Assembly (NCBI RefSeq): GCF_965638725.1
Contig: NW_027472196.1
Span: 1-64,000 of the forward strand
From: Aptenodytes patagonicus
Lineage: Eukaryota; Chordata; Aves; Sphenisciformes; Spheniscidae
Direction of reading: 5' to 3'
Length of the DNA: 64,000 nucleotides
The translations under genes were made by a program, and so were the position numbers. Of this stretch, positions 1 through 12,166 are shown piece after piece. Numbering within the stretch: the first letter of the stretch is position 1; every line of letters begins with the position of its first letter. The notes under the pieces were generated by a model. That model saw only the letters and a list, made by a program, of their open reading frames with translations, was not told the DNA's origin and did not search any database.

Positions 1-2240
1 AGAACAGCATGATGAGCAGGAGGAGGAGGAGGATGAGGACGAGGAGGAAAAGGAGTTGGATGTGGAGTTGGAAGAGGACGACAGGGAGGATGCAGGAGCC
101 AAAAGCATGGCGGGGATGGGGTGGAGGAGCAGCAAGAGATAACATGACAACGTGGATGAAGGGGACGAAGAGGATGAGAAGGAGGCAGCAGTAGAGAACC
201 GCATGAGGAGGAGGAGGAGGAAGAAGTATGAGACAACAGCATGAGGACGAGGACGAGGACGAGGAAGAGAGAGCAGGAGACAAAAGCGTGAAGAGAAGGG
301 GAAGGCAGAGGAAGAGGAGGAAGAGCAGGAGGAGGGGGATGCAGCAGGAAGCAACACCATGAAGAGCAGGAGGATGAGGAGGAGGAGCAGTCAGCAGGAG
401 AAAACAGCATAAGATGGATGAGGAAGAGGAGGTGAAGGAGGGGGCAACAGGAGAAAACAGCGTGACAGAGATGAGGAGGAGGAGGAAGCAGCAGGATAGA
501 ACAGCGTGATGAGGAGGAGGAGCAGAAAGAGGAGGAAGAAGAGAAAGAAGAAGAAGTGGTGGAGGAAAAAAAATAAGAGGAGTAGTAAGAGGAAGAAGAA
601 GAGTAAGAACATGAGAAGGGACAGGAAGAGCAGGAGAACAAATAATAACATGAGGAAGAAAAGGATTAAGGGGGGAGAACTGGAAGAACAGGACGAAGAA
701 GAAGAAGAAGTAGAAGAAGAACAAGAAGAAGAAGAAGGAGGAGGAGGAGGAGGAGGAGGAAGATTAGGGGGAGGAAGAATAGGAAAGAGAGGGTGAAGAG
801 AGGAATATATAGCAGGGAGAAAAACAATATAGGGAGGAGGAGGAGGAGAATGAAGAACAGGAAGAAGGAGAGGAGGAAGACAAGGAGGTGGAGGAAGAGT
901 AGGATGAGGAAGAAACAGGAGGAGGAACTAGCTTAACATGAGAAGGAGGAGCTGGAGGGAACTGAAGAAGAGAAGGAGAAAGGACGAGGAGGAAGAGGAG
1001 AAGCAAAAAGAAAGAGATGGAGGAGGAACAGGAGCTGGAGAAGGAGGAAGAACATGAGGAGGGGGAACAGGAAGAAGGAAGAGAGGAGGAGGGTTTGGCA
1101 GAGGAGAAGAGGGAGGCAGCAGCAGTCAACAGCTGAATAAGGAAGAGAACGGCGAGGAAGAAGAGGGAAGAGGATGACGAAAAGAAGGAAGAGGAGGACT
1201 AAGCACAGGAAGAGGAGCAGTATGAAGAGGAAGAGCAGTAGGAGGGGGAGTAAAAAGAGAAGTAAAAGCAGGAGGAGGAGGAGGGGGAGAACAAAGAGGA
1301 GCCAAAAAAGAAGGAGGAGCAGGAGGAGGAATGGGAAGATTAGGGGGAAGAAGAAGAGGAGGAAGAAGAAGTGAAGGAGGATGAAGAATAGGAGAAGGAG
1401 GAAAAAAGACCATGAGGAAGAAGAAGAGGAGAAGGAGGAGGGGAGGAACCGGAGGCAGAAGAGGAGGAGGAGGAAAGACGAGGAGGAAGTAGAGGAGGAA
1501 GAATACCAGAAGGAGGAGGAAGAGGAGGAAAAAGAAGAGGAGGAGGATGGGGAGGAGGAGGAACTGGAGGAAAAGGAGGCAGCGCTAGGTGAACAGGAGG
1601 AGGAGCAAGGCAAGGGGGATGATATGAAATCGAAGAAGGAGGATTAACCAGAAAAGGAGGAGGAGAAGGACGAACATAATGAGGAAAATAAGAAAAGGAA
1701 GAAAAGCATGATGAGGAGGATGAGGAGGAAGAGCAGAAGAAAGGAGGACTAAGAGGAACGGGAGGATTAGGAAGAGGCAGAACAAGAACAATTTATTGTT
1801 CACAAGAACAATAAATGCAAAGGAGCAGGAACTTGAGGAACCATTGGAGAAAGAGGGAAAGGAGGAGGAGGAGAAGGAAGAGGAGGAATGACAGGAAGAG
1901 GAGGAGAAAGGAAGTAAGGAGGAACAGGAGGAGCAGGCAAAAGCGGAAGAAAAGGGGGAGGATGAAGCAAAGAAGGAACAGGAAGAATGGGAGGAAAAGG
2001 AGGAGCAGGAAGAACAGAAAGGACAGGCAGAACAAAAGGAATAAGACTAAGAGCAGGGAGAGATGGAGGAGGAGGAGCAGAAGGAAGAGGAAGAAAAGGA
2101 CGATGAGGAACAGAAGGATGAGGAGGAAGGAAAGGAGGAGGAAGAGCAGGAGGAGGTAGAGGACAAGGAGGAGGAGTAGGAACAGAAATAATATGAAAAA
2201 TGGGAGGAGGAAGCATAGAGCAAAACAGGAGGAAGAGGAG
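1..2240 (+). repeat. Purine-strand GGA/GAA satellite, block 1
   Basis: The plus strand is almost pure purine, built from GGA and GAA triplets broken at irregular intervals by a variant unit that reads like GCAGGAGACAACAGCATGA. Stop codons are rare on the complementary strand, which produces long Ser/Pro/Leu-rich or Glu/Arg/Lys-rich open frames. None has a credible start context, domain or splice structure, so I call no genes here. Tracts like this can form triplex (H-DNA) or G-rich folds; that is known of purine mirror repeats and is not shown here. The array runs off the left edge. A short AT-rich hairpin at 1791-1816 interrupts it. Confidence 0.9.
1791..1816. other. Perfect 11-bp inverted repeat inside the satellite
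   Basis: The arms ATTTATTGTTC and GAACAATAAAT are exact reverse complements separated by ACAA. The element is AT-rich and stands out from the surrounding purine tract. It would form a stable small hairpin. No function is claimed. Confidence 0.75.
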
Positions 2241-2244
2241 GAGA

Positions 2245-2862
2245 AGTCTTGTGCTTTTCAACGTTCTCCTCATCCTTGCCATGCTATTGTCTCCTGCTGC
2301 CCTCTCCTCCTCCTCCTCCTCCTCATGCTTTTGTTCCGTGCTGCCTCATCATCATCATCATGCTGTCTTGTGCTGCCGCCTCCTCCTCCTCCTCATCAGG
2401 CTCTTCTCTCCTGTTGCCTCCCCGTCCTCCTCCACATCCTCCTCATCATGCTGTTGCTTCCTCCTGCCTCCTCCGCCTCCTCCTTGTCCTCCTCATCCTA
2501 ATCCTCCTCATCTTCTTTTCTCTCCTCTTCAGCCTCATATGGCTTTCTCCAGCTGCCTCCTCCTCTTTCGCCTTTTCCTCACACTCCTTGTCATGCTGGT
2601 GTCATCTGCTGTCTCATCCCTCTCCTCTTTCTACTCCTCCTCTTCCTTGTCATGCTGTTATCTCCTGCTACCTCCTCCTTTTCATCATGCAGTTTTCTCT
2701 TTCTCCTTATCCTCCTCATCATCACGCTCTTGTCTCCTGCTGCCTCCTCCTCATCCTCCTCGTCATCATGCTGTTCCCTCTTGCTGCTTCCTCCTCCTCC
2801 TCCTTGCCCTGCTCTTTCCATCTGCTGCCTTCTCCTCTTCATCCTATTCATCCTATTCCTCC
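2245..2862 (-). repeat. Inverted satellite block 2 (pyrimidine on plus strand)
   Basis: The same satellite as block 1 but reversed: the plus strand now reads as CCT/TCC triplets with variant units like TGCTGTTGTCTCCTGCTGCC, the reverse complement of the unit seen on either side. The right junction lies in TTCCTCC-A-GGAGGAA, a tight hairpin with a single-base loop. Open frames here are satellite translation only. Confidence 0.88.
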
Positions 2863-5800
2863 AGGAGGAAAAGACAGCAGGAGACAGTAGCGTAAAGAGA
2901 AAAAGAAGGCAGAGGAGGAGCAGAAAGAGTAGGACGGGGAGGTAGCAGGACAGAACAGAAAGAGAATGATGAAGGGGAGGAGGAGAAGGAGGAGGAAGCC
3001 ATAGGAGACAACAGCATGAGGCAAAGGAGAAGGAGAAGGAGGACGAGGAAGCCGCAGGAGGCAACAGCATGATGTGGATGAGCGGGAGGAGGAGGAGGAG
3101 GAGGAGAAGGAGGAGGAGGAGGTGGAGGAGAGAATAGTATGGCAAGAAGGAGAAAATGGCAAGAAGGAGAAGATGGACAAGACGGAGAAAGAGGAGGAGG
3201 GGAGGGGGCTGCAGGAGTCAACTGCATGAGGAGGAGGAGGAGAAGGAGGAGGAGAAGGAGGAGGATGGGTTGAAGGAGGAGGAAGAGGGGGATAGAAAAG
3301 GAGATAAGTCAGAGAAGTAGGAGAAGAAGAATATAGGAGACAGGCATGGTGATGATGAGAAGTAGAAGGAGGAGGAAGAGGAGGAGAAAGAGAAGGAGGT
3401 GGAGGTAGCCTGAGAAAAGAGCATTATGAGGAAGAGGAGGAAGAGGCAGGAGACAAAATTATGATAAGTTGGTGGAGAAGAAGGTGAAGGAGGAGGAGGT
3501 GCATGTATCAGGAGACAACAGCATGATCAGGTTGAGGAGTGGGAGGATGAGAAGACAGAGGATGAAGAGGGGGAGGAGGAGGAGGAGGACGGCGCAGGAG
3601 ACAACAGCAAGAAACAGTTGAGGAGTATGACATGGAGCAGGAGGCAGCAGGAAAGAAAACCATGACAAGAAGGAGGAAGAGGAAGAGGAGGAGGAGAAGG
3701 AGGAGAAGAGGAAGAGGAAGAGGAGGAGAATAATGCAACGGGAGTCTAAAGCGCAATGAGGAAGAGTAGGACTCAGAGGAGGATGAGGAGGAGGATAAGG
3801 AAGTGGAATAGGAGGAGAAGGAGGTGAGGAGGAGGAGAAGGAAGAGATGGAGGCATGAAGAGACAACAGCATGAGGACGAGGAGGAGGAGGCAGCAGGAG
3901 ACAATAGCATGAGGGGGAGGAGGAGGAGGAAAAGGAGGAGGAGGAGGTGGCAGAAAAGAACAGCATGCCAAGGAGGACAAGGAGGAGGACAAGGAATAGG
4001 AAGAAAGAGGAGGAGGTAGGAGGAGACAACAGAATGACGAGAAGAAAGAGGAGGAGGAGGAGGAGGAGGAGGCAATGTAGGATGAGGGGGCAGGACACAA
4101 CCTTATGTTGGGGAGGAGAAGGAGGATGAAGTGACAGCAGGATACAACAGCATGATGATGATGCGGAGGAGGCAGCAGGAGACAACAGCATGACGAGGAG
4201 CATGAGTAGAAGAAGGAGGAGGAGGAGGAGGTAGCAGGAGAAAACAGCATTATGAGGAAGAGGAGGAAGAGGCAGGGGACAAAAGCATGAGGAGGCGGAG
4301 GAGAAGGAGGTGGAAGAGGAGGAGGAGGGGGAGAAGGAGAAGGTGGAGGAGGAGAAAGTGTCAGGAGAGAACAGCAAGACAAGGGTGACAAGGAGAAGAA
4401 AGAGCAGTAGGAGGAGGAAGCAGGACACCGCAGTATGACGAGGAAGAGGAGGAGAAAGGAGGAGGAGACAACAGCATGATGATGATGAAGAGGAGGAAGC
4501 AGCCGAAAAGAATAGTATGGCGAGGAAGAGGAGAAGTAGGAGCAGGAGACAGAGGGGGATGAGAAGAGGGAGGAGAGAAGAGCATGATGAGGAAGACGAG
4601 GAGGAGAGGAGAAGGCGCAAGAGGAGGAAGAGGCAGGGGAGAACAGAATGATGAGGAGGACGAGGAGGAGGCGGTGGGAGTAGGGGAGGGGCCGGAGGAG
4701 GAGAAGGTAGCAGGGGACAACGGCATGACAAGGAGAAGGAAGAGGACGAGGAGGAAGTGGAAGCAACAGGAGGCAACAGGATGAGGGAGGAGGCTACTGG
4801 AGGCAGTAGGAGGCAATTGGAGGCAACCGGAAGTGGAGGGAGATGCAAATGGAGGCAACAAGAGGCCACAAGAGGAGGAGGACAAGGAGAGAGTAGGCAA
4901 CAGGAAGGAATTGAGGATACAGGAGGAGGAGGAGAGAGGAGGCAAGAGGACGGAATAGATGATACCGGAGGATGTGGAGGAAGAGGAGGAGAAAGCAACA
5001 GGAGGCCACTGGAATTCAGGAGGAGGAGGAGGAGGAGGAGGAGGAGGAGCAGTCGACAGAAGGAAACAGGAGGTAAGACAAGGAGTACAAGATGGAGAAG
5101 AAGAAGGAGGCAACAGAAGGAGGAGAAGGAGAGATTAGGGAACAGGAGGAAGAGACAACACGAGGCAGCAGGAGACAATAGGAGGCAACAAGAGGCAAGA
5201 GGAGCAGAAGGACGGAGAAGGCAAGAGAAGGTGGAGGCCAAATGAGGCAAGAGGAGGAGGAGAAGGCAACAGGAGGACCAGGAGGAAACAGGAGATAACA
5301 GGAGGAGGAGGAAGAGGAGGAGAAGAAGGTGGAAACAGGAGAAAAGAGGATGCAAGCGGAGGAAGAGGAAGGAAGAACAGGACCAGGAGGTAAATGGAGG
5401 CAACAGGAGGAGGAGGAGGAGGCAACAGGTGGCAGCAGGAGGAGAAGAACGCAACAGGAGGCAGCAGGACGAGGAGGAAGAGGCAAATGGAGGCAACAAG
5501 AGGCTCAAGGAGGAAGAAATGGAGGAGGCAAGAGGAAGCCGTAGGAGACAGCAGGAGGGGGAAAAAGCGGAGGCAAGAGGAGGACACAGTAGGGCACAAG
5601 AGGTAACGGAGGAGGAGGCAACAGGACGTCACAGGAAGCAACAGAGGGGCAAAGGAAGAGAGGGAGGAGGAAACAGTAGGCAACAGGAGGCAGTATGAGA
5701 AGGAGGCAACCAGAGGTGACAGGAGGCAATAGGAAGCAAGCTGAGGATGAGAAGGAGAAGGAGGAGGGAAGAGCAGGCAACGGGAGGAGCAGATGGTACC

Positions 5801-5948
5801 AGGAGGCAAGAGGAGGAGGCAAAACCAGGAAGCAAGAGGAGGGAACAGGAGGAGAAGACAACAGGAGGTATCAGGCGGAGGAGGAGGCAATAGGAGGAAA
5901 CAGGAGCAGGAGGCAACAGGAGGCGGTAGGAGCAGGAGAAGGAGAGTC
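2863..5948 (+). repeat. Purine-strand satellite, block 3
   Basis: The plus strand is purine again. From about 4750 the variant unit changes from GACAACAGCATGA to a GGAGGCAACAGGAGG type, giving a distinct sub-array to 5945. The stretch 4360-5945 is matched by 62008-63120 near the right edge of the window, including long shared non-repetitive words such as the segment around 5000-5290. The minus strand carries open frames up to about 666 codons of Ser/Leu/Pro-rich sequence, which I read as translation of satellite. Confidence 0.9.
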
Positions 5949-8085
5949 CTCCTCCTCCTTTCCTAATCCTCCTCTTCCTCCTTTTCATGCTCTGTTCTTC
6001 TGCTGTTTCTGCCTTCCTCCACCTTGCCATTCTGTCATCTCCTGCTCCCCCTCCTCCTCCTCCTCCTCCTCCTCATGCTGTTGTCTCCTGCTGCCTCCTC
6101 ACTATCATCAGCATCAGCATCATGGTGTAGTCTTCTTCTCCCTCCTGCATTCCTCCTCCTCCTTGTCCTTGTCCTCCTTGTCATGCTTTCTTCTGCTGCT
6201 GCTTCTTACTCCTCTTCTCCTCCTCCTCCTCCTCCTCACACTGTTCTCTCCTGCTACTGCCTTTTCCTTCTCCTCTTTTTCCTTGTCATGCTGCTTTCTC
6301 CTGCTGCCTCCTCCTCCCCTCCTCTTGCTCTTTCACCACCTCCTCATCAGGCTTTAATATTGCTGCCTCCTCCTTCTCCTCCTCCTTGTCATGCTGTTGT
6401 TGCCTGCTGCCTCCTCCTCCTTCTTACACTGTTCTCTCCTCCTGCTTCTTCCTCCTCCTCCTCCTCCTCCTCCTTCTCCTCCTCCTTTCTTTTTCTCCTG
6501 CTGCCTCCTCCTCCTCGTCATGCTGTTGTCTCCTTCTGCCTTCTCGTACTCCTCCCCCTTCCCTCCCTCCTCCTCATCCTCATGCTCCTCATCCTCGACA
6601 TTCTCCTCATCATCATCATCATCTGTTTTCTCTTGATACCTCCTCGTCATCCTTTTCATGCTGTTCTCTTCTTCTGCCTCTTCTTCCTCCTCATCTTCCT
6701 TCTCCTCCTCGTCATAATGTTTACTCCGTCTGTCTTCCCCTGCTCCCCCTCCTCATCCTCCTCCTCCTCTTCATGCTCTTCTCTTCTTCGGCTTCTTCTG
6801 CATCCTCATTTTCCTCCTCCCCCTAGTCATAATGTTGTCTCTGGCTGTCTTCCCCTCCTCCTCCTCCTCGGCATTCAGGTGTCCCCTGCTGTATCCTCCT
6901 CCTCCTCTTTTTTCTTGTCACAGAGTTTTCTTCTGCTTCCTCCTCCTTCTTGTCCTCCTCCTTCTGGTCCTCCTCCTCTTCCTACTCCTCCGCTTCCTCT
7001 TCCTCCTCCTCCTCCTCATCCTATTTTCTCCTGCTGCCTCCTTCACCTCCTGCCTTTAATCCTACTCCTTGTCATGCACTTTTCTGTTGCTGATGCCTCC
7101 TCCTCCTGCTGCTCTGCCTGCTCCTCAATATCATCATGCCGTGGTCTCCTGCTGCCTCCTTCTCTTCCTCTTTATCATGCAGTTTTCTCTTTTGGCATCT
7201 TTCTCCTCATCCTCATCCATGTCATGCTCTTGTCTCCCTCGGCCTCCTCCTCCTCCTCCTTCTCATCATGCTTTTGTTGACTGCTGTTGCGTCCTCCTCC
7301 ACTTTCTACTCCTCCTCCTCCTCCTTGTCATGCTGTTGTCTCCTGCTGCCTCATCCTCCTCCTCTTCTTCCTCATCACGCAGTTTTCTTCCGCTACCTCC
7401 TCATTATCCTCCTCCTCCTCCGCTTCTTCTTCCTCCTCCTTCTCAACCTGTTTTACCCTGATGCCTCCTCCTCCTCCTGCTCCTCCTGCTCCTCCTCCTC
7501 ATCATCATGATGGTCTCCGGCTGCATCCTCCGCCTCCTCTTCATCATGCAGTTTTCTCTTTCCAACTTCTCCTCATCCTACACCTCGTCATGCTGTTGTC
7601 TCTTGCTGCCTCGTCCTCATCCTACTTACCCTACTCTTTCCTCCTGCTGCCTTGTCCTCTTCATCATCCTCCTTCTCCACTTCCGCCTCCTCCTCCTTCT
7701 CCTTCTGCTCCTCCTGTTGTTGTCTCCTGCTGCCTCCTCATCCTCCTCCTCCTCATCATGCTTTTCTTACCTACTGCCTCCTTTTCACCATGCTGTGGTC
7801 TCCAGTTGCTTTCCCATGCTGCCTCCTCTTCCTACTTCTCCTCCTCCTCCTCTTCCTCCTCCTCATCTTGCTCTTGTGTCTTGCTGCCTCCTTCTCCTTG
7901 TCCTATGTGGTCTCCTGATGCCTCCCTCTCCTCTGCCTCCACCTCCTGGTCATGCTGTCGCATCTTGGTTCCTCCTCCTCTTCCTCCTCCTCCTTCTATT
8001 TGGTTATGTTATCTGCTGCTGCTCCCTCCTCCTCCTCCTAATCCTCCTCCTAATCCTCCTCCTTCTCCTCCTTGTCATGCTCGAG
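5949..8085 (-). repeat. Inverted satellite block 4 (pyrimidine on plus strand)
   Basis: At about 5948 the purine strand flips once more, with GGAGAG directly followed by TCCTCCTCC. The block has the reverse complement of the CAGGAGACAACAGCATGA-type unit at irregular spacing. It ends where the CR1 element begins. Long plus-strand open frames (up to about 418 codons) are Leu/Ser/Pro runs from the repeat and are not genes. Confidence 0.88.
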
Positions 8086-10629
8086 AGGGCTTTAAACTAG
8101 GTTCGAAGGGGGAAGGGGATAAAACCAGGCTCACTGGAGTTGAGCCTAGGGGTAGCATGCCCATGCTGGGGGCGAAATCGATAGCCCAGCTCAAGTGCAT
8201 CTACACCAATGCACGCAGCATGGGCGGCAAACAGGAGGAGCTGGAAGCCATTGTGCAGCGGGATAGCTATGACTTAGTTGCCATCACAGAAACACGGTGG
8301 GGTGACTCCCACGATTGGAGTGCTGCAATGGATGGCTATAAACTCCATTTTAGGAGTGGTGGGTGATGTGGTGGTCGGAGGCCGTCTTGGGCTTAGCGAC
8401 CATGAAATGATAGAATTCGTGGTGAAGTAAGGAGGCGGGCCAGCAAAACTGCAACCGTGGACTTCCAGAGGGCGGACTTTGGCCTGTTCAGGACACTGGT
8501 TGAGAGAGTCCCTTGGGAGACAGTCCTGAAGGGCAAAGGGGTCCAGGAAGGCTGGACATTCTTCAAGAAGGAAGTCTTAAAGGCACAGGAGCAGGCTGTC
8601 CCCATACGCCATAAGAACGGGTGGGGAAGACGACCGGCCTGGCTGAACGGGGAGCTCTTGCTGGGACTCAGGAAAAAAACGAGAGTTTACCGCTTGTGGA
8701 AGAAGGGGCAGGCGACTCAAGAAGAGTACAGGGATCTCGTTGGCTCGTGCAGAGAGGAAATGAGAAAGGCAAAAGCCCAGCTAGAACGCAATCTGGCCGC
8801 TGTCGTTAGAGACAACAAAAAAATGTTTTTACAAATATATTAATGACAAGAAGAGAGCCAAGGAGAATCTTCATCCTTTATTGGATGCGGGGGGGGAACA
8901 TTGTCACCGAAGATGAGGAAAAGGCTGAGGTACTTAATGCCTTCTTTGCCTCAGTCTTTAATAGTCAGACCAGTTATCCTCAGGGTATTCAGCCCCCTGA
9001 GCTGGAAGACAGGGACGGCGAGCAGGATAAACCCCCCATAAACCAAGAGGAAGCAGTTAACGACCTGCTACGCCACCTGGATGCTCACAAGTCTATGGGG
9101 CCGGATGGGATCCACCCGAGAGTGCTGAGGGAGCTGGCAGAGGTGCTCGCCAAGCCACTCTCCTTCATTTATCAGCAGTCCTGGTTGGCGGGGGAGGTCC
9201 CGGACGACTGGAGGCTTGCCAATGTGACACCCATCTACAAGAAGGCCGGAAGGAGGTTCGAGGGAACTACAGGCCTGTCAGCCTGACCTCAGTGCCGGGG
9301 AAGATTATGGAGCGGTTCATCATGAGGGCGCTCACAAGACATGTAATGGACAACCAAGGGATCAGGCCCAGCCAGCACAGATTCATGAAAGGCAGGTCCT
9401 GCTTGACCAACCTGATCTCCTTCTATGACCAGGTGACCCACCTAGTGGATGAGGGAAAGGCTGTGGATGTGGTCTACCTGGACTTCAGTAAGGCCTCTGA
9501 CACCGCCTCCCACAGCATTCTCCTCGAGAAGCTGGCAGCTCATGGCTTAGACAGGTGTACTCTGCACTGGGTAAAAAACTGTCTGGACAGCCGGGCCCAG
9601 AGAGTTGTGGTGAATGGAGTTCAATCCAGTTGGCAGCCGGTCACGAGCGGTGTTCCCCAGGGCTCAGTTTTGGGGCCGGTCTTGTTCAATATCTTTATCA
9701 AGGATCTGGATGAGGGGATCGAGTGCACCCTCAGTCAGTTTGCAGATGACACCAAGTTCGACGGGAGTGTTGCTCTGCTTGAGGGTAGGAAGGCTCTGCA
9801 GAGGGACCTGGACAGGCTGGATCGATGGGCCCAGGGCAACTGTATGAGCTTCCACAAGGCCAAGTGCTGGGTCCCGCACTTCGGCCACAACAACCCCATG
9901 CAGCGCTACAGGCTTGGGGAAGAGTGGCTAGAAAGCTGCCTGCCGGAAAAGGACCTGGGGGTGCTGGTTGACAGCCGGCTGAACATGAGCCGGCAGTGTG
10001 CCCAGGTGGCCAAGAAGGCCAATGGCATCCTGGCCTGTATCAGAAAGAGTGTGGCCAGCAGGAGTAGGGCAGTGATCTTGCCCCTGTACTCGGAACTGGT
10101 GAGGCCGCACCTCGAATCCTGTGTTCAGTTTTGGGCCCCTCACTACAAGAAGGACATCGAGGTGCTGGAGCGTGTCCAGAGAAGGGCAACGAAGCTGGTG
10201 AAGGGTCTGGAGAACAAGTCTTATGAGGAACGGCTGAGGGAACTGGGACTGTTTAGTCTGGAGAAGAGGAGGCTCGGGGGAGACCTTATCGCGCTCTACA
10301 ACTACCTGAAAGGAGGTTGTAGCGAGGGGAGTGTCGGTCTCTTCTCCCAAGTAACAAGCGATAGGACGAGAGGAAATGGCCTCAAGTTGCGGCAGGGGAG
10401 GTTTAGATTGGACATGAGGAAAAATTTCTTTAGTGAAAGAGTGGTTAAACATTGGAACAGGCTGCCCAGGGAAGTGGTTGAGTCACCATCCCTGGAAGTA
10501 TTTAAAAGACGTGTAGATGTGGCACGTAGGGACATGGTTTAGGGGGCATGGTGGTGTTGGGTTGACGGTTGGACTCGATGATCTTAGAGGTCTTTTCCAA
10601 CCTTAGTGATTCTCTGATTCTTTGATTCT
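8086..10629 (+). mobile_element. CR1 LINE, ORF2 with endonuclease remnant and reverse transcriptase
   Basis: A non-LTR retrotransposon that would encode an endonuclease/reverse transcriptase. The start of the endonuclease is visible (IYTNARSMGGKQEEL, ITETRWGDS), then an internal deletion near 8365 joins it to the end of the domain (GLSDHEMIEF). The reverse transcriptase follows in three frames. One part ends near 8842, the next runs 8843-9286, and the longest (9292-10542) has the YLDFSKA motif, VPQGSVLGP and the catalytic FADDT box. At least two frameshifts and the deletion make this copy non-autonomous. The 3' end has the avian CR1 tail with GATTCT-type octamer repeats near 10610-10629. Its left end abuts the pyrimidine satellite directly. 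Confidence 0.95.
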
Positions 10630-10766
10630 AAGGTCAGGTTGGACGGGGCTCTGAGCAACCTGATCTAGTTGAAGATGTCCCTGCTCACTTCAGGGGGGTT
10701 GGACCAGATGACCTTCAAAGGTCCCTTCCAACCCAAACTATTCTATGATTCTACGAGTCTATCGTT
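10630..10766 (+). mobile_element. Second CR1 3' tail fragment
   Basis: A different CR1 subfamily tail lies in the same orientation straight after the first. It includes GGTCAGGTTGGACGGGGCTC and TTCCAACCCAAACTATTCTA before the octamer end TATGATTCTACGA. It is the forward version of the 3' ends seen reversed at 23676 and 32157. It is strongly 5'-truncated and contains no reverse transcriptase. Confidence 0.88.
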
Positions 10767-12166
10767 TGAAAAATTCATTTGCTGCTTCTCTCCTTCTAAA
10801 ATGTTAAGCTGTGAAGAATTCATATCACAGACCTGTGGAATGAATTTCTCCGAGGTCTCCCACAAATACCTAGGTGCCAGTTTGATTCAGGTACTAAAGT
10901 GACAATTGACATGGGAGGGATTTAACTTTTCATACATGAAAACACCTTTAGGAAATGCAGCAAAATAGACAGCTTACTCATAAGCTCTGCAGCATTGTTC
11001 ATACGTACTTGCTCTGCTTTTTTTTTTTTTGTCTACTACTCTTGCTTGTTTGATACGTGTTTTCCTTTGCACCGTTCTGAATAAACTGTCCCTTTCAACT
11101 TAAATTGTTTGACCGTATGTTTTCAAGTGAAACATTTATTTTACCCATTTTCAGATGGTTTTTAATCTAGCTTATTATCTAGACTTAAATATTCAAGACA
11201 AATAAAAATGGCACTCAGAATATATTGAGGTCGAATTGGAAATAAGTAGCCCATAAGCCTTTTCTGTGTTAACTGTAGAAGTTGACATGCTACATTGCTA
11301 GAGAGCTGTATTCACAAACTACCAAAGTGGAATTGTATTTCCCTAACTAATGCATCATGAAAATTATAGCTACCATTGTGAAAATTGTTAATGTTAGGAT
11401 GTGTATGTATTGGGAAGAAAAAAATGTTGATGTTCGTATGACTTCTTAACAGCCCACCTATAAATACTAGCGTGGTAAAAGCGGACACAGCAGTTCAAGG
11501 AAAGCGGTGTCCTTCCCTGGCTGCTAACAATTTTGAAGTGTCCTTTTCGATCATTGCCAGCCATTTAAACAGTGAAATACATATTAGCATTCTCACTAGA
11601 TGGTTGTAATATTGTGGATACTGTGATATATTCAGGTATGAAAAAGATACTCTAGAGTTGGCGTTTTATTAGTTGCATGGTTAAATAATTTTTATGGCTC
11701 AGCAAAACCTGTTTGAAGTCTAAAAAAATTCTAATGTTTTCTTTAGGTGTGACGTAAGAAGAATGTAGATCAGTATATCTCTACTTGTGAGTCCTGTTTG
11801 AAACTCACATCAACAAAAGAATTCCTTTTTTTTGTGGGTGTTTCCGTCAAACTCTCCATACAGAACTGATGGAACTGGGCTGTGAAGACGCAAGTTTGGT
11901 CTTGACCAGTTCTTTCCGGCTGGGACACATCTTCTCAAGCTAGCACACTCATTCGTCAGGTCTTTGGAGGACTTCTAAGATCCAGAGGTACTTTTTACAA
12001 ATATTACCATCCTTAGAATGATCTGTGGCTCTTTCTCTGTTTGTGGTAAACAGCTTCTGGTATGCGGCAGTATGTCCAGCGTGCCTAAAGTAGTATGTCT
12101 TGGTCATTGAAATGGGCAGAGTTAGTCTCCTTCCCAACCTGAGAAGCACGTCTCTTTGCCTTCCAG
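10767..12166. other. AT-rich non-repetitive stretch, no gene seen
   Basis: Ordinary AT-rich intronic or intergenic sequence with a short poly(T) near 11017. I looked for upstream exons of the USP-like locus, especially the catalytic Cys box and the segment before the zinc-binding Cys pairs, and did not find them. The locus therefore appears cut off at its 5' side by the CR1/satellite block. Confidence 0.5.

Noticed and set aside
3459..5508. Minus-strand open frames of 435 and 666 codons
   Set aside because: They lie wholly in purine satellite, consist of Ser/Pro/Leu/Cys runs and follow the triplet repeat; the lack of stops is explained by composition.
1..8085. CRISPR array
   Set aside because: Repeats are degenerate triplet satellite without unique spacers, and the genome is a vertebrate.
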